NCBI GenBank assembly: GCA_963840545.1
Contig: CAWIZE010000010.1
Span: forward strand, 372,001 to 436,000
Direction: 5' to 3'
DNA: 64,000 nucleotides
Origin: JAKAWQ01 sp963840545
GTDB taxonomy: Bacteria; Pseudomonadota; Alphaproteobacteria; Acetobacterales; Acetobacteraceae
The position numbers and the translations under genes are program-made. The number at the start of each line of letters is the position of its first letter. Position 1 is the first letter of the stretch. Shown here piece by piece: positions 33,639-43,442 of the stretch. The notes under the pieces are model-generated. The model worked only from the letters and a program-made list of their open reading frames with translations. It searched no databases and had not been told where the DNA came from.

Positions 33639-34622
33639 CTATTCCGAGGGACGGCCGGCTGCGCGGAAACCGGGGCCGGTTGACGCCTCTGCCTGCGCGT
33701 CAGCCGGCGCCGCGGGTTGGGCGAGGTAAGCGAGGCGCTTGAATTCGCGCCGGCCGCGCGCGACCGAGCCGAGGATCACGCCCGAGGTGAAGGAGAGGAA
33801 GGCGAGCACCATCAACCCGGAGGCGAGCACGGCGGTGGGGAGTCGCGGGACGAGTCCCGTCTCCCAGAAATTGATGACCACCGGGGCGCCAAGCGCGAGG
33901 CCGGCGAGGAACAGCACGGCGGCGATGGTCGAAAAGAGGAGAAAAGGCTTTTCCTCCTTCACCAGGAGCAGAATGGTCCGGAGAATCCGGACCCCGTCGG
34001 ACCAGGTGCTGAGCTTGGATTCCGATCCCGCGGGCCGCCCCCGGTACAGGGTCGGCGTTTCGCCGACCGGCATCTGCAAGGCGAGGGCATGGACGGTGAG
34101 CTCGGTCTCGGTCTCGAAGCCGCCGACCAAGGCCGGAAAGGATTTCACGAAGCGGCGCGAGAACACGCGGTAGCCGGAGAGCATGTCGCTCGTGCGGTTG
34201 CCGAAGAGGAGGCGGACGAGTCCGGTGAGGACCTGGTTGCCGAAGCGGTGGCCGCGCCGGAAGGCGTCCGCCGCCTCGCCCGTGCGCAGCCCGGTGACCA
34301 TGTCGAGCCGCTCATCGACCAGGAGACGGAGCATGGCGGGCGCGGCGGCAGCGTCGTAGGTGCCATCGCCGTCAACCAGCACGTATGCATCCGCCTCGAT
34401 ATCGGCGAACATCCTGCGCACGACGTGGCCCTTGCCCTGGAGCCGTTCGTCGCGCACCAGGGCGCCGGCACGGCGCGCCGCCTCCGCCGTGGCGTCGTTG
34501 GAATTGTTGTCGAAGACGTAGATTTCGGCGTTCGGCAGGGCGGCGCGGAAATCCGCCACGACCTTTCCGATCGTGACGGCCTCGTTGTAGCAGGGGATCA
34601 AGACGGCGACGCGGAAGGGCAT
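33639..34622 (-). CDS. GT2-family glycosyltransferase with two C-terminal TM helices
   Basis: A 327-residue protein of the dolichyl/undecaprenyl-phosphate sugar transferase type. Residues 1-220 are a GT2 domain (VAVLIPCYNEAVTIGKVVAD, IYVFDNNSNDAT, the AYVLVDGDGTYD metal site, and SDMLSGYRVFSRRFVKSFPA). Two hydrophobic helices follow (about 232-252 and 266-290), then a short basic tail. Such enzymes charge a lipid carrier with glucose or mannose for transfer outside the cell. The next gene upstream on the same strand is the ParDE module, so it probably has its own promoter. It seems intact. Confidence 0.88.
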   Translation of the reverse strand: MPFRVAVLIPCYNEAVTIGKVVADFRAALPNAEIYVFDNNSNDATAEAARRAGALVRDERLQGKGHVVRRMFADIEADAYVLVDGDGTYDAAAAPAMLRLLVDERLDMVTGLRTGEAADAFRRGHRFGNQVLTGLVRLLFGNRTSDMLSGYRVFSRRFVKSFPALVGGFETETELTVHALALQMPVGETPTLYRGRPAGSESKLSTWSDGVRILRTILLLVKEEKPFLLFSTIAAVLFLAGLALGAPVVINFWETGLVPRLPTAVLASGLMVLAFLSFTSGVILGSVARGRREFKRLAYLAQPAAPADAQAEASTGPGFRAAGRPSE

Positions 34623-34748
34623 CGGCGCACTCCAGGGGCCGCGCTGCCCCGAGCGAAGGGCGTGAGACGGCGCGGGGCGCGATTGGAGCAGAACATTTCG
34701 CGAGGCGCCATCCTCGCCCTCCCCGCAGGTGGCGGCGAGGCCCGCCGC

Positions 34749-34811
34749 GCCGGCGGGGTTACGTTTTCGGCGTCAGGGCCGGTGTTTTCAGCCCGAGGCC
34801 GAGATGGCGGC
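34749..34811 (-). repeat. Direct repeat: displaced copy of a membrane-protein 3' end
   Basis: These 63 bases are about 90 percent identical to 36242-36305 in the same orientation. Read on the minus strand they encode RRHLGLGLKTPALTPKT plus a stop, matching the last residues (RRHLGLGLKTLTLTPKT) of the membrane protein at 36253. The two copies bracket the ParDE and PIN modules. The remainder of 34623-34884 shows no gene. Confidence 0.85.
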
Positions 34812-34884
34812 GGGCCGCCGGCCGGTCCTGCGAGCAGGGAGGCCGGGAAGAGCCCGTCAATGCTTATGGCTTATGGCCTGGGGC

Positions 34885-35184
34885 TCATGGCTCGGGGAAA
34901 AGCAGCAACTCATAGTCGCGCGCGCCGTGCACAATGTGCACGATCACCCGCTGACCAGATTCGATCTGGTAGAAAATCAGATCGTTGCGAAAAGGGCGCC
35001 GGCGGATCCCGAGATGCGCGTAGCGAGGCACAAGCGGGAACGCTTTCGGCGTGTCGCCCAGCCGCGCGGCGGCCCGGCGCAATTCGCGGATGAATGTCCG
35101 GGCTCGCGCCGGGTTGTCGTTGGCGATGTCGTCCCCGATCGCGGCCAGGTCGGCTTTCGCGGCCTCGGAGAGGAGAATTTTCAC
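34885..35184 (-). CDS. parE: ParE/RelE-superfamily toxin
   Basis: A 99-residue toxin of the ParE/RelE fold, which would inhibit gyrase (ParE type) or cleave mRNA (RelE type). Sequence marks are the start KILLSEAAKADLAAIGDDIA with the N-terminal helix pair, RTFIRELRRAAARLGDTP, and the C-terminal strands RRRPFRNDLIFYQIE and VHIVHGARDYELLLF, with the His-Gly-x-Arg-Asp pattern. Its start overlaps the antitoxin stop by 4 bases, giving coupled translation with the antitoxin first. It is about 75 bp from the displaced gene-end repeat. Confidence 0.9.
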   Translation of the reverse strand: MKILLSEAAKADLAAIGDDIANDNPARARTFIRELRRAAARLGDTPKAFPLVPRYAHLGIRRRPFRNDLIFYQIESGQRVIVHIVHGARDYELLLFPEP

Positions 35185-35447
35185 GCCTTCCCGGGCTCGG
35201 CGCTCATCCGCGCATACCGGGCTTCCAGTTCGTCAAACGCTTCTTCCACTGGCGTGACGCGGCCCGTTCGGGCATCTGCCGCCCCCCGCTCAATGGCGGC
35301 ATCAAGAGCGGCAAGGCGGCGCTCGCGCTCCTCAAGCAGCCGTAGGGCGTCGCGCACGACCTCGCTCGCGTTGTTGTAGCGCCCGCCGGCAAGCTGGGCC
35401 TGCACAAAGGCCTCGTAGTGCTTCCCGAGGGAATAGCTGCTCGGCAT
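35181..35447 (-). CDS. parD: ParD-family antitoxin
   Basis: An 88-residue antitoxin. The N-terminal ribbon-helix-helix (SSYSLGKHYEAFVQAQLAGG then YNNASEVVRDALRLLEERE) binds DNA, and the acidic C-terminal tail (VTPVEEAFDELEARYARM) would wrap and neutralise ParE. It forms a two-gene operon with parE through a 4-base overlap. A 19-bp palindrome starts 12 bases upstream of its ATG, consistent with the autorepression usual for this family. Confidence 0.9.
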   Translation of the reverse strand: MPSSYSLGKHYEAFVQAQLAGGRYNNASEVVRDALRLLEERERRLAALDAAIERGAADARTGRVTPVEEAFDELEARYARMSAEPGKA

Positions 35448-35458
35448 GGATCTCTCCG

Positions 35459-35477
35459 TTTATCATCGAATGATAAA
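35459..35477. promoter_or_regulatory. Palindromic operator upstream of parDE
   Basis: TTTATCAT-cga-ATGATAAA is a perfect inverted repeat with 8-bp arms, 12-30 bases upstream of the parD start. It is A/T-rich against a GC-rich background. Its position over the probable promoter fits binding of the ParD ribbon-helix-helix dimer or the ParDE complex. Confidence 0.7.
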
Positions 35478-35606
35478 TCGACAATGAAGGGCGTTCAAGT
35501 CTACCCACCCTCAAGCTGACCACAGGCCCGTCATCCGCGCGCGCTTCCAGGCCCCCGGTCCCGCCGCGGCGCGGCGGGATCGCGCAGTGCCGCCGTGGGC
35601 GCCGAG

Positions 35607-35774
35607 ATGGGAGCCTCCCGCGCACGAGGGGCGGGGTGGGCAACGGCTGGGGCGGCCGGGCTGACGCCCGCCCGCATCGACGCGGCGCGCGCGGTACGGC
35701 GGAAACTCGCCGAGCTCGGCGTGACGGAGACGGACGTCGCCGATGCCGTGGCGTGGGCCCGGAAAACGCGCTGA
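35607..35774 (+). CDS. Antitoxin partner of a PIN-domain toxin
   Basis: A 55-residue protein on the opposite strand to parDE. After a low-complexity start it reads LTPARIDAARAVRRKLAELG followed by VTETDVADAVAWARK, the pattern of small antitoxins that sit directly before PIN toxins. The ATG at 35607 gives the longest version; a later non-ATG start near the LTPARID segment is possible. It overlaps the toxin reading frame. It appears intact, unlike its toxin. Confidence 0.6.
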   Translation: MGASRARGAGWATAGAAGLTPARIDAARAVRRKLAELGVTETDVADAVAWARKTR

Positions 35775-36238
35775 CCCGCCTGCCCCGCCGTGCCCCCCTG
35801 CGCGTCGTCTTCGATACCAACGTGGTCGTGTCGGCGCTCGTCTTCGGCCGCAAACTCGCGTGGCTGCGCATCTCCTGAGCGCACGGCGCCCTCAGGCCCG
35901 TCATATGCCACGAGACGGCGGCCGAGCTGGTCAGGGTTCTTGGCTATCCGAAGTTCCGCCTGGACAGGCTGGAACGCGAGAGCCTGCTCGCGGACTATCT
36001 GCCCTACGCCGAAGTCGCCGTACTGCCGGATGTGGTGCCCGATATGCTGCCGGATTCCGGCTCCGCGTTGCCGCTCGCATGCCGTGACCGCGACGATGCC
36101 ATTTTCGTCACGCTCGCCCTTGCCGCCAAGGTCGATTTTCTGGTCTCAGGCGATGGCGATCTTGTGGGGCTCCGCCAATCGGCCCCGGTGCGCGTCGCAT
36201 CGGCGCGCGCGCTGCACGAGCTGCTGCGGAACGAGTGA
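35753..36238 (+). pseudogene. PIN-domain toxin with a premature stop
   Basis: The frame reads RVVFDTNVVVSALVFGRKLA (first catalytic Asp) and then a TGA at 35876-35878. It continues in the same frame with PVICHETAAELVRVLGYPKF, ACRDRDDAIFVTLALAAKVD and VSGDGDLVGL (remaining acidic residues) to a stop at 36236-36238. The TGA sits where homologues usually carry Trp (LRISW), so TGG to TGA is the likely lesion. The overlap with the antitoxin stop reads CTGA instead of the usual ATGA, suggesting the original ATG is also lost; GTG at 35753 is the best remaining start. The toxin, an RNase, should be inactive. Confidence 0.8.
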
Positions 36239-36241
36239 GCC

Positions 36242-36305
36242 GCCGGCGGGAGCTACGTTTTCGGCGTCAGGGTCAGCGTTTTCAGCCCGAGGCCGAGATG
36301 GCGGC
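36242..36305 (-). repeat. Direct repeat: resident copy at a gene 3' end
   Basis: This 64-bp segment includes the last codons and stop of the membrane protein at 36253 and is repeated, about 90 percent identical and in the same orientation, at 34749-34811. The interval of about 1.43 kb holds parDE and the PIN module. Confidence 0.85.
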
Positions 36306-38385
36306 GATCGGTGTTGACGCCGAGATCGATCGGGCGCGTGGGGTGCGCGATGCGCAGGCGGAGCACGTTGTCGCCGGCGCGGAGCGCGCCCGCCGGGCAG
36401 GTGATTTCGGCGCGCGGGTGGGTTGCGGTGACCACGAGCCGGCCGCAGGGGTGGCCGTTGGCGAGGATGCTCGCGACCTGGCGCCGGTCCGCGGCCCGGG
36501 AGAGCGATTCGGCGTCGACCGCGACGGAAATCGGCCGCGCCGGCGCGGCGGCGAGCGTAAAAAAGAGAAAGGCGTTCCTGCCGTCGGTCCAGCGGCCCCA
36601 GCTTTCGGGATGGGAGAAGCCGTCGGCTGCGAAACCGTTGCCCGCGGCGCCTCGGGCGAAACGGTAGGTGCGGCCGAGCGCGAGGGGCGGATCGCGGGCG
36701 AGCGGGACGGGCGCGCAGGAGCCGAAGCCCACGAGCACGAGGCGGGTGGGCGCGATATCGGGGGCGGGCAGCCCGTGCTCGGCGAGGAAGTGGCGCCCGG
36801 CGCGGAGATTGTCGGCGATTTCGCCGCACGTCGTCATGGTTCGCCAGGTCGGCGGATCATTGCCGGAATAGCCGTCCAGCGTGACGATGCCGAGGGTGGC
36901 GGCGGCGACGTCCGCGTCAACCTGGGGCAGGATCCACGGCCAGTCGGTTCCCGGGCCGAGGGGGGGCGTCGCGATCGCGAGGACGGCGTGCGGGGGCAGC
37001 CTTGCGGGCAGGCGGGCTTCGAGCGCCGCGAGGCGCGCGCGCCAGGCGGCCGGGGCCGAGCCGTCATGGCCGACCATGGAACATTCCGCCACCAGGAAGG
37101 CTGAGAGCGCGACGGCGGCGAGGCGGCGCGGCAGGCGGTACGCGCCCGCGGCGGCGAGATCGTCGATCAGCATGCCGAGGAGTGCTGCGAGCGGCAGCAT
37201 CATCACGAAGATGATTCGCGCCACCGCACGGACGGCGGAGAAGCCCGGGAGCGGATAGATCAAACGATAGAGCGTGTGGCCGCCGAGATCGAGGGTGAGG
37301 ACGACGAGGATCGCTGTGGAGGCGAGCATCGGCGCGGCGAGCGGATGGCGCGCGCGGGCGCGGGGGGAGGCGAGGAACCAGGCGAGCGGGATGATGGCGG
37401 CAAGCCCGGGAAAGATCTGCTGCTCGACCGGGCCGGGGACCGGAAATGCGTTCGAGAGGTTCGGCCATAGAAGGGACGCGCCGGCGAGCAGGTAGGATGC
37501 GGGGCGCGGCAATCCTTGCGCCACATCGTGCCAGGAGCGCGTGAAGCCGTACACCGACTGCACGTCGAAATAGGGAATGCCGACGATGGCGAGCACGACG
37601 AGGCCGGCCGCGAGCAGAATGCAAGCGGTGGCGAGCTCGGCGGGGGCGGAATGGAGCGCGGCCCATCGGGGCGGGGCCAGACGGCTGCGCGCGAGGAGGC
37701 CGAGCGAAGCGGCGTAGGAGGCGAGGAGCAGGCAGAGGAAGAGGCCGAGATAGATGCTGGCGGCGAGCTGGAGGGCCGCGAGCAGGACGCAGGCGGCGCC
37801 GGCGCGCAGGCTTCCGCGCGTGAGAAAGCGGTCCAATGCCAGGATCGCGGGCGGCACCCAGAGCCGATAGACGAGCTGCACGTGATCGAACTGGGCGGCC
37901 ATCGGCAGGGGGAAGGCGAAGAGGAAGGCGCCGGCGGCGGCGCCCCAGGTGCGCAGGCCGAGCATGCGGAGGCTCGCGAAGGCGGCGGCGTAGGTGAGCG
38001 CGAAGCCGGCGACGAACCAGGCCTGGAAGGAGGCGAGCGCGCCGATGCCCAGGGCGCGGAGGAGCGCATAGATTTCGCCATCGCCCCAGAACGTATCGGA
38101 GAAGTTCGTGACGCGCGGCCAGGGGTAGAAGAACGGCGCATCGGCGAAGTTCGCCGGGCGGAAATGCAGGGCGGCGATCAGCGTGCGGAAGAAGAACTCG
38201 AGCAGCGCAAGATTGAAGCGCGAGTCGCCGAGATCGCCCGGCAGCTCGCGGCCGCTGGCGTAGGGGTGGAGGACGAGCCAGATGCCGAGGGCAAGAAAGA
38301 GGGCCGCGGCGAAAAAATCCAGGGGCCAGGGCGGAGCACGGCGCGGCGCTGCCCGCCCCGCGGATGAGAGCCCCGCTTCACGCAT
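36253..38385 (-). CDS. Polytopic membrane protein, YfhO/GT-C-like
   Basis: About 710 residues. The first 450 hold roughly 11-12 hydrophobic helices (for example FFAAALFLALGIWLVLH and LLAALQLAASIYLGLFLCLL), with an early periplasmic loop carrying LPGDLGDSRFN, where GT-C transferases have catalytic acids. The last 230 residues form a soluble, probably periplasmic beta-rich domain. It may transfer a lipid-linked sugar outside the membrane, but I cannot assign a substrate. Start choice is uncertain: ATG at 38385 is used; GTG codons at 38394 and 38436 are alternatives. Its 3' end is duplicated at 34749. Confidence 0.75.
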   Translation of the reverse strand: MREAGLSSAGRAAPRRAPPWPLDFFAAALFLALGIWLVLHPYASGRELPGDLGDSRFNLALLEFFFRTLIAALHFRPANFADAPFFYPWPRVTNFSDTFWGDGEIYALLRALGIGALASFQAWFVAGFALTYAAAFASLRMLGLRTWGAAAGAFLFAFPLPMAAQFDHVQLVYRLWVPPAILALDRFLTRGSLRAGAACVLLAALQLAASIYLGLFLCLLLASYAASLGLLARSRLAPPRWAALHSAPAELATACILLAAGLVVLAIVGIPYFDVQSVYGFTRSWHDVAQGLPRPASYLLAGASLLWPNLSNAFPVPGPVEQQIFPGLAAIIPLAWFLASPRARARHPLAAPMLASTAILVVLTLDLGGHTLYRLIYPLPGFSAVRAVARIIFVMMLPLAALLGMLIDDLAAAGAYRLPRRLAAVALSAFLVAECSMVGHDGSAPAAWRARLAALEARLPARLPPHAVLAIATPPLGPGTDWPWILPQVDADVAAATLGIVTLDGYSGNDPPTWRTMTTCGEIADNLRAGRHFLAEHGLPAPDIAPTRLVLVGFGSCAPVPLARDPPLALGRTYRFARGAAGNGFAADGFSHPESWGRWTDGRNAFLFFTLAAAPARPISVAVDAESLSRAADRRQVASILANGHPCGRLVVTATHPRAEITCPAGALRAGDNVLRLRIAHPTRPIDLGVNTDRRHLGLGLKTLTLTPKT

Positions 38386-38482
38386 CCATGTCACGCATCC
38401 GCCGTATGCCGTCAGGCGGCGCGGGTGGAGGCGCACGCGGCGGTCGCGGCGGCCGCCGGGCCGGCGATGGGGAGACGGGCGG

Positions 38483-39193
38483 TCATCGGAAGAGGTTGTA
38501 TTTGACGATGCACCAGAGCGCGCGGACGCCGTCCTTCCAGCCGATCTTTTTTCCCTGCTCGTAGGTCCGCCCGTAGTAGGAGATCCCGACTTCGTAGACG
38601 CGGCAGTGGGATTTTGCGACTTTGGCGGTGATCTCGGGCTCGAAGCCGAAGCGGTTCTCCTCGATCTCGATCGCCTGGACGATCTCGCGGCGGAAGACCT
38701 TGTAGCAGGTTTCCATATCCGTGAGGTTGAGGTTGGTGAAGATGTTGGAGAGGAGCGTCAGCAGGCCGTTGCCGACCCGGTGCCAGAAATAGAGCACGCG
38801 ATGCGGCTGGCCGCCGAGGAAGCGGGAGCCGAACACGACATCCGCCTTTCCCTCCAGGATGGGCTTGATGAGATTGAGGTATTCGGCCGGGTCGTATTCG
38901 AGGTCGGCGTCCTGGATCAGCACGATGTCGCCGCGCGCGGCGCGGATGCCGGTGCGGAGCGCCGCACCCTTGCCCTGGTTGGCCTCGTGATAGAGGACGC
39001 GATCGACGAGGGTTTCGATTTCGCTGCGCAGCAGCTCGCGCGTGCCGTCCTTCGAGCAATCATCGACGACGATGATCTCCTTGTCGGCGGGCGGTGCGGC
39101 GCGCACCGCCGCGACGACCGCTGCGATCGTCTCGCGCTCGTTGTAGCAGGGAATCACGACAGAGAGGAGCATGGGGCCATCCGCGTCGGTCAC
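38483..39193 (-). CDS. GT2-family polyprenyl-phosphate sugar transferase
   Basis: A 236-residue single-domain GT-A enzyme like dolichol-phosphate mannosyltransferase catalytic domains. Marks are LSVVIPCYNERETIAAVVAA, EIIVVDDCSKDGTRELL, the metal-binding DIVLIQDADLEYDPAEYLNL, VVFGSRFLGG, and LTDMETCYKVFRREI. The tail EVGISYYGRTYEQGKKIGWK is typical. There are no transmembrane helices. It would make a lipid-phosphate sugar donor, which the adjacent polytopic protein (97 bp downstream) could use. It is intact and high in GC, and divergent from the UXS gene. Confidence 0.9.
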   Translation of the reverse strand: MTDADGPMLLSVVIPCYNERETIAAVVAAVRAAPPADKEIIVVDDCSKDGTRELLRSEIETLVDRVLYHEANQGKGAALRTGIRAARGDIVLIQDADLEYDPAEYLNLIKPILEGKADVVFGSRFLGGQPHRVLYFWHRVGNGLLTLLSNIFTNLNLTDMETCYKVFRREIVQAIEIEENRFGFEPEITAKVAKSHCRVYEVGISYYGRTYEQGKKIGWKDGVRALWCIVKYNLFR

Positions 39194-39369
39194 GCGAGGG
39201 GAGGAAGGGAAGAAATGGGGTCGGGCCGGCGGGGCCCGGCGGTCGCGAATCCGGGTGGCAAGATGGGGGATTCGGGTTATGCAGGCAACCCGCAGCCGGC
39301 CCGCCCCATGGGGTTGGGCCGGCGGGGGCGTGGCGGGCGGTTGGTCGCGTACTATGAGGGGGGAGCCGG

Positions 39370-40380
<1,011 letters not shown>

Positions 40381-40400
40381 GCTCGTCCCGGGCGTCGCGG

Positions 40401-41375
40401 CTATTCGATGAATTCCTCGCCTGGCTGCTCTATGAACGGCGCCTCGGTGTAGTCCTTGAAGTAGTAGGTCAGCGGCCTGTTCACGAAGTGCATGCGCGGG
40501 CGCAGCGCCTTCAGTTTACGGATGAGATTCCAGTCGCCGGGCTCATTCAGTCTGTACGCGTGGACATCGAAATGAATTCTTCGGAGATAGGCATGATACA
40601 TCGTCATGCAAAGTCCGACTTGCGCATGCTCAAGCGTTCCGTCACCGTGAACAATCCAGTCTTCGTCTGCCTGTCTCCAGAAGAAGGGATGCCAGAGGAA
40701 ATCCGCCTTTTCTCTCTGCGCCGCCTCGGCGAGGATTTCAATCCGCTCGATGGCATAGGCGTCGTCGTCATCCAGGAAGGTAACGAAATCGCCTTCGACA
40801 AGCTTGAGCGCTTCGTTCCCTGGATGGGTTCCTGCAACCATCCACCTGTCCTTTCCAGGACGCGGGTACGGGCCTCGCTGGGGAAGATTTGTGAAGGAGA
40901 TCCGACTGTCGCGAAGTTCCGCAAGGCGCTTCTCGGTGTCGTCCGTGCAATGGTCGCCGATCACGATTACCTGAAGGTTGTCGTAGCTCTGAGCCTGTAT
41001 CGACCGGATGCACCGATCGATGAGCAGGTCTGGTCTGTTCATCGTGCCAACGATAATGGTGACGAGAGGCTTGCTGCTGGTGAAGGCTTTCTGATAGCTC
41101 TCCGACCGGCGGATATCGTGAAATGCGTTAACCTCCTTGAGGATGCCTTCATAGCCCGCGAGCAAGATGTCCACGCGATGGCGCTCCTGCCCAAGCAGCG
41201 ATTGAATGGTGCCGAGTTGACCCTGAAGGTTCCGCACAGCCTCCTTGAGGCTGGCTATCTCGGTCGCTGCGCCGTCATTCAGCGTCTCGGTTTCGGAACT
41301 CGCATCGCTGGAAGCGCGTGCTCGGGGCTCGTCTCCGCGTTCCACGCCCCCTGGCGCGACGGCCCCGTCGATCAT
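40401..41375 (-). CDS. GT2-family glycosyltransferase with N-terminal coiled coil
   Basis: A 324-residue enzyme. Residues about 35-75 are a short coiled coil (ASLKEAVRNLQGQLGTIQSL). Residues about 103-310 are a GT2 domain: PLVTIIVGTMNRPDLLIDRC, LQVIVIGDHCTDDTEKRLAE, then the metal-binding DFVTFLDDDDAYAIERIEIL. The ATG at 41373-41375 is preferred because GGAGAAG lies about 7 bases upstream; a longer in-frame start at 41453 lacks such a site. Base composition is lower in GC than the UXS gene next door, suggesting separate origin. It converges on UXS with a 20-bp gap. Confidence 0.85.
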   Translation of the reverse strand: MIDGAVAPGGVERGDEPRARASSDASSETETLNDGAATEIASLKEAVRNLQGQLGTIQSLLGQERHRVDILLAGYEGILKEVNAFHDIRRSESYQKAFTSSKPLVTIIVGTMNRPDLLIDRCIRSIQAQSYDNLQVIVIGDHCTDDTEKRLAELRDSRISFTNLPQRGPYPRPGKDRWMVAGTHPGNEALKLVEGDFVTFLDDDDAYAIERIEILAEAAQREKADFLWHPFFWRQADEDWIVHGDGTLEHAQVGLCMTMYHAYLRRIHFDVHAYRLNEPGDWNLIRKLKALRPRMHFVNRPLTYYFKDYTEAPFIEQPGEEFIE

Positions 41376-41651
41376 CAAGCTTCTCCTGTCGGCCGCTGGC
41401 CGCACGCGAGTGTTCCCTTGGCCCATAACAACACCTTGTGGAACCTCGATCAAGCCGACCGCTGGCGGCTTGTTACCGACAGCCCCCTATCCGGGAGGGA
41501 CGGTTGCCAAACGGTGCGGACCCGCCGGCTTGGCAGCGCTGCACCCCGGCCGCACGCGTGGAAACCCTGGCGCCGCGAGAAGCCGGCCCATCCACGTCCT
41601 CGCGCCTCACGTGGGCCGCCCATTGCGGTTGTCCGCTAGCATATCCGGGAA

Positions 41652-42570
41652 ATGCCAATGTCTGTAAGCGGGTACCTCCACCCTGGATATGCGCGGTCTC
41701 TGTCAGAGTTCGGCTTGTTAACGGAACTGCCGCGCAGCGGCGGCTGGTTCCTTCGGCGCGCTATACCGGGATGCCGCGCCTTCGATGGCATGGGCTGCTA
41801 TCCGCTCATGGCGTGCCAGGATTGGTCGGCACTGGCGGCCGATTTGGACGCGCTGGCTGGCGACATCGTCAGCTTCGCAGCGGTTCCAGAACCCGTTCGG
41901 GGACCATACATTGGCTGACCTTCAGTGCGCATTCCGGCGAGAGCCGGTCTTTTTCAAGGACCATTTTATTGCCGACCTCACTCGCCCGGCGGACGAGATT
42001 ATCTCTCCGCACCATCGCAAGCATGCAGAAAACGCTCTGCGGAAGGTAGAGGTTGAGTTCCACACGGAGCCGCTCTCTCATCTTGACGAGTGGCTCAGAC
42101 TCTTTGAGTTCTCCGTGCGGCGTTTCGGATTAGCCGGAATTCGTGCCTATTCGCGAGAGTCGCTCCGCCAGCAATTGTCCCTGCCGGGCGCCTTCCTCTC
42201 GATAGCGCGCCACAAAGGTGAGGCGGTCAGCGCGCATATTTGGCTTGCCCACAAGGACGTGGTTTACGCGCATCTGGCGGCCTCCGGCCCGGTTGCCCGA
42301 AGTCTCAGCGCCGATTATGCGCTTTACCACGAGGAAATTCGTTACTTCGCAGGGAGGATGCGTTGGCTGAACTGGGGAGGCGACGTCGGCGCTGCCAAGG
42401 CTGCCCAAGGCGACCTTGCATTGTTCAAGAGGGGGTGGTCCACCGGCACGCGAGCTGTCTACATCTGCGGTCGAACCTTTCAGCCGGAGAGATATGAACG
42501 CATTGCCGCAGCCCGGGGAGCTGGCACCAGCGACTATTTTCCCGCGTACCGGCAGGGTGAGTTCGGCTGA
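41652..42570 (+). pseudogene. GNAT/FemAB-like acetyltransferase, frameshifted
   Basis: The first 78 codons read YLHPGYARSLSEFGLLTELP and CYPLMACQDWSALAADLDAL. After the region 41883-41897 (gttccagaacccgtt) the sense continues in the next frame as NPFGDHTLADLQCAFR, FFKDHFIADLTRP and HHRKHAENALRKVEVEFHTE, through WLAHKDVVYAHLAA and RYFAGRMRWLNWGGD to the stop at 42570. One extra base explains the break. The intact protein (about 305 residues) would be a FemAB-like GNAT protein of the type found in capsule clusters, likely acylating an amino sugar. The original frame ends early at a TGA near 41918. Confidence 0.75.
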
Positions 42571-42692
42571 CCTGAGGATATTTCATTAATCAGGGCGCCA
42601 AGCAGACTGGCAGTGCTGCTTTCGTTCGCGTCTTCGGTAGCCGGTTATTCACCTTTCTCGGGGGCCAGGACGCCCCCCGCGGATCCGTATCG

Positions 42693-43424
42693 TCAACCGA
42701 TGGGGCGGGCTGTCCGCGACAGTTCCACGGTTTTTCCTCGCGTAATCCTGACGTCGAATCGATAATGTTGGCCTGCTTGGCTGGCATTCATGAACTCGCA
42801 TTTCAGTTCGTGGTCGAGGCACGCAATTTCGATCTCTCCTTTGTCCCACCACGTCCCCATTTGATCCGTCCCAAGGATCTGCTGCCATACGCGTTGCCAT
42901 CGGCGGCGCCGTGAATTGTAGAATGCTGGCAGACGCTCACGGTCGGGAATTTCCGTGAGGAGGGCGATGCCGCATGTGGACAAGCATCCTGAGATGACGC
43001 GGAGGACTTGCGGAAGCTCCCTTGGCTTGAAGTGCTGAAGGCCTCCGTTCATCAGGATTTTTGAAAAGGCCGCCGGCACGGTCTGGTGCTTTCCGGGAAA
43101 TCCAAGGGCGTTCATGCAGAGATAAGTGACATTCGATTGATAGTGAGCCTTGTTCGCGACACGGATCAGTGGTTGAGAAAAGTCCACGCCGACGATACTA
43201 CCGCACTTCCCGGCAAGCGCGTTTGAGATCAATCCGTTACCACAACAGAGATCCAGAAGCGTGTCATCCGGTTTCAGCTCGAGGCGAGAACAGATCGTGG
43301 CGATCGACTCGAGAACTCGAGAAAAAGGCACGGGTTGGCCAGCGACGGTGTTCTTGACCTGTTGAAGGTATTCCGTCTCCGCAAATCGGGTTGGATACGA
43401 GTTCCAGTATTTTTCCCAGTTCAT
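42693..43424 (-). CDS. Class I SAM-dependent methyltransferase
   Basis: A 243-residue methyltransferase. Motif I is TLLDLCCGNGLISNALAGK, with two adjacent cysteines in place of the more usual G-x-G start. It is followed by SIVGVDFSQPLIRVANKAHY and the later KILMNGGLQHFKPRELPQVL, where the helix after motif II lies. The substrate is probably a sugar or sugar nucleotide, given its place between an acetyltransferase and an aminotransferase. It lies 18 bp from the next gene upstream on the same strand, so it is likely in one operon with the aminotransferase. The composition is clearly less GC-rich than the core genes. Confidence 0.83.
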   Translation of the reverse strand: MNWEKYWNSYPTRFAETEYLQQVKNTVAGQPVPFSRVLESIATICSRLELKPDDTLLDLCCGNGLISNALAGKCGSIVGVDFSQPLIRVANKAHYQSNVTYLCMNALGFPGKHQTVPAAFSKILMNGGLQHFKPRELPQVLRVISGCLSTCGIALLTEIPDRERLPAFYNSRRRRWQRVWQQILGTDQMGTWWDKGEIEIACLDHELKCEFMNASQAGQHYRFDVRITRGKTVELSRTARPIG

Positions 43425-43442
43425 CCCGACTATCCTTCAGCC

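Noticed and set aside
41890..41925. TGA followed by cct at the acetyltransferase break, also similar to a recoding site
   Set aside because: The expected family sequence (NPFGDHT) already appears in the new frame before the TGA, so the shift occurs upstream of the stop and not at it.
41438..42049. An open frame of about 200 codons overlapping the acetyltransferase
   Set aside because: It conflicts with the family-supported frames and reads as low-information Arg/Ser/Pro sequence.
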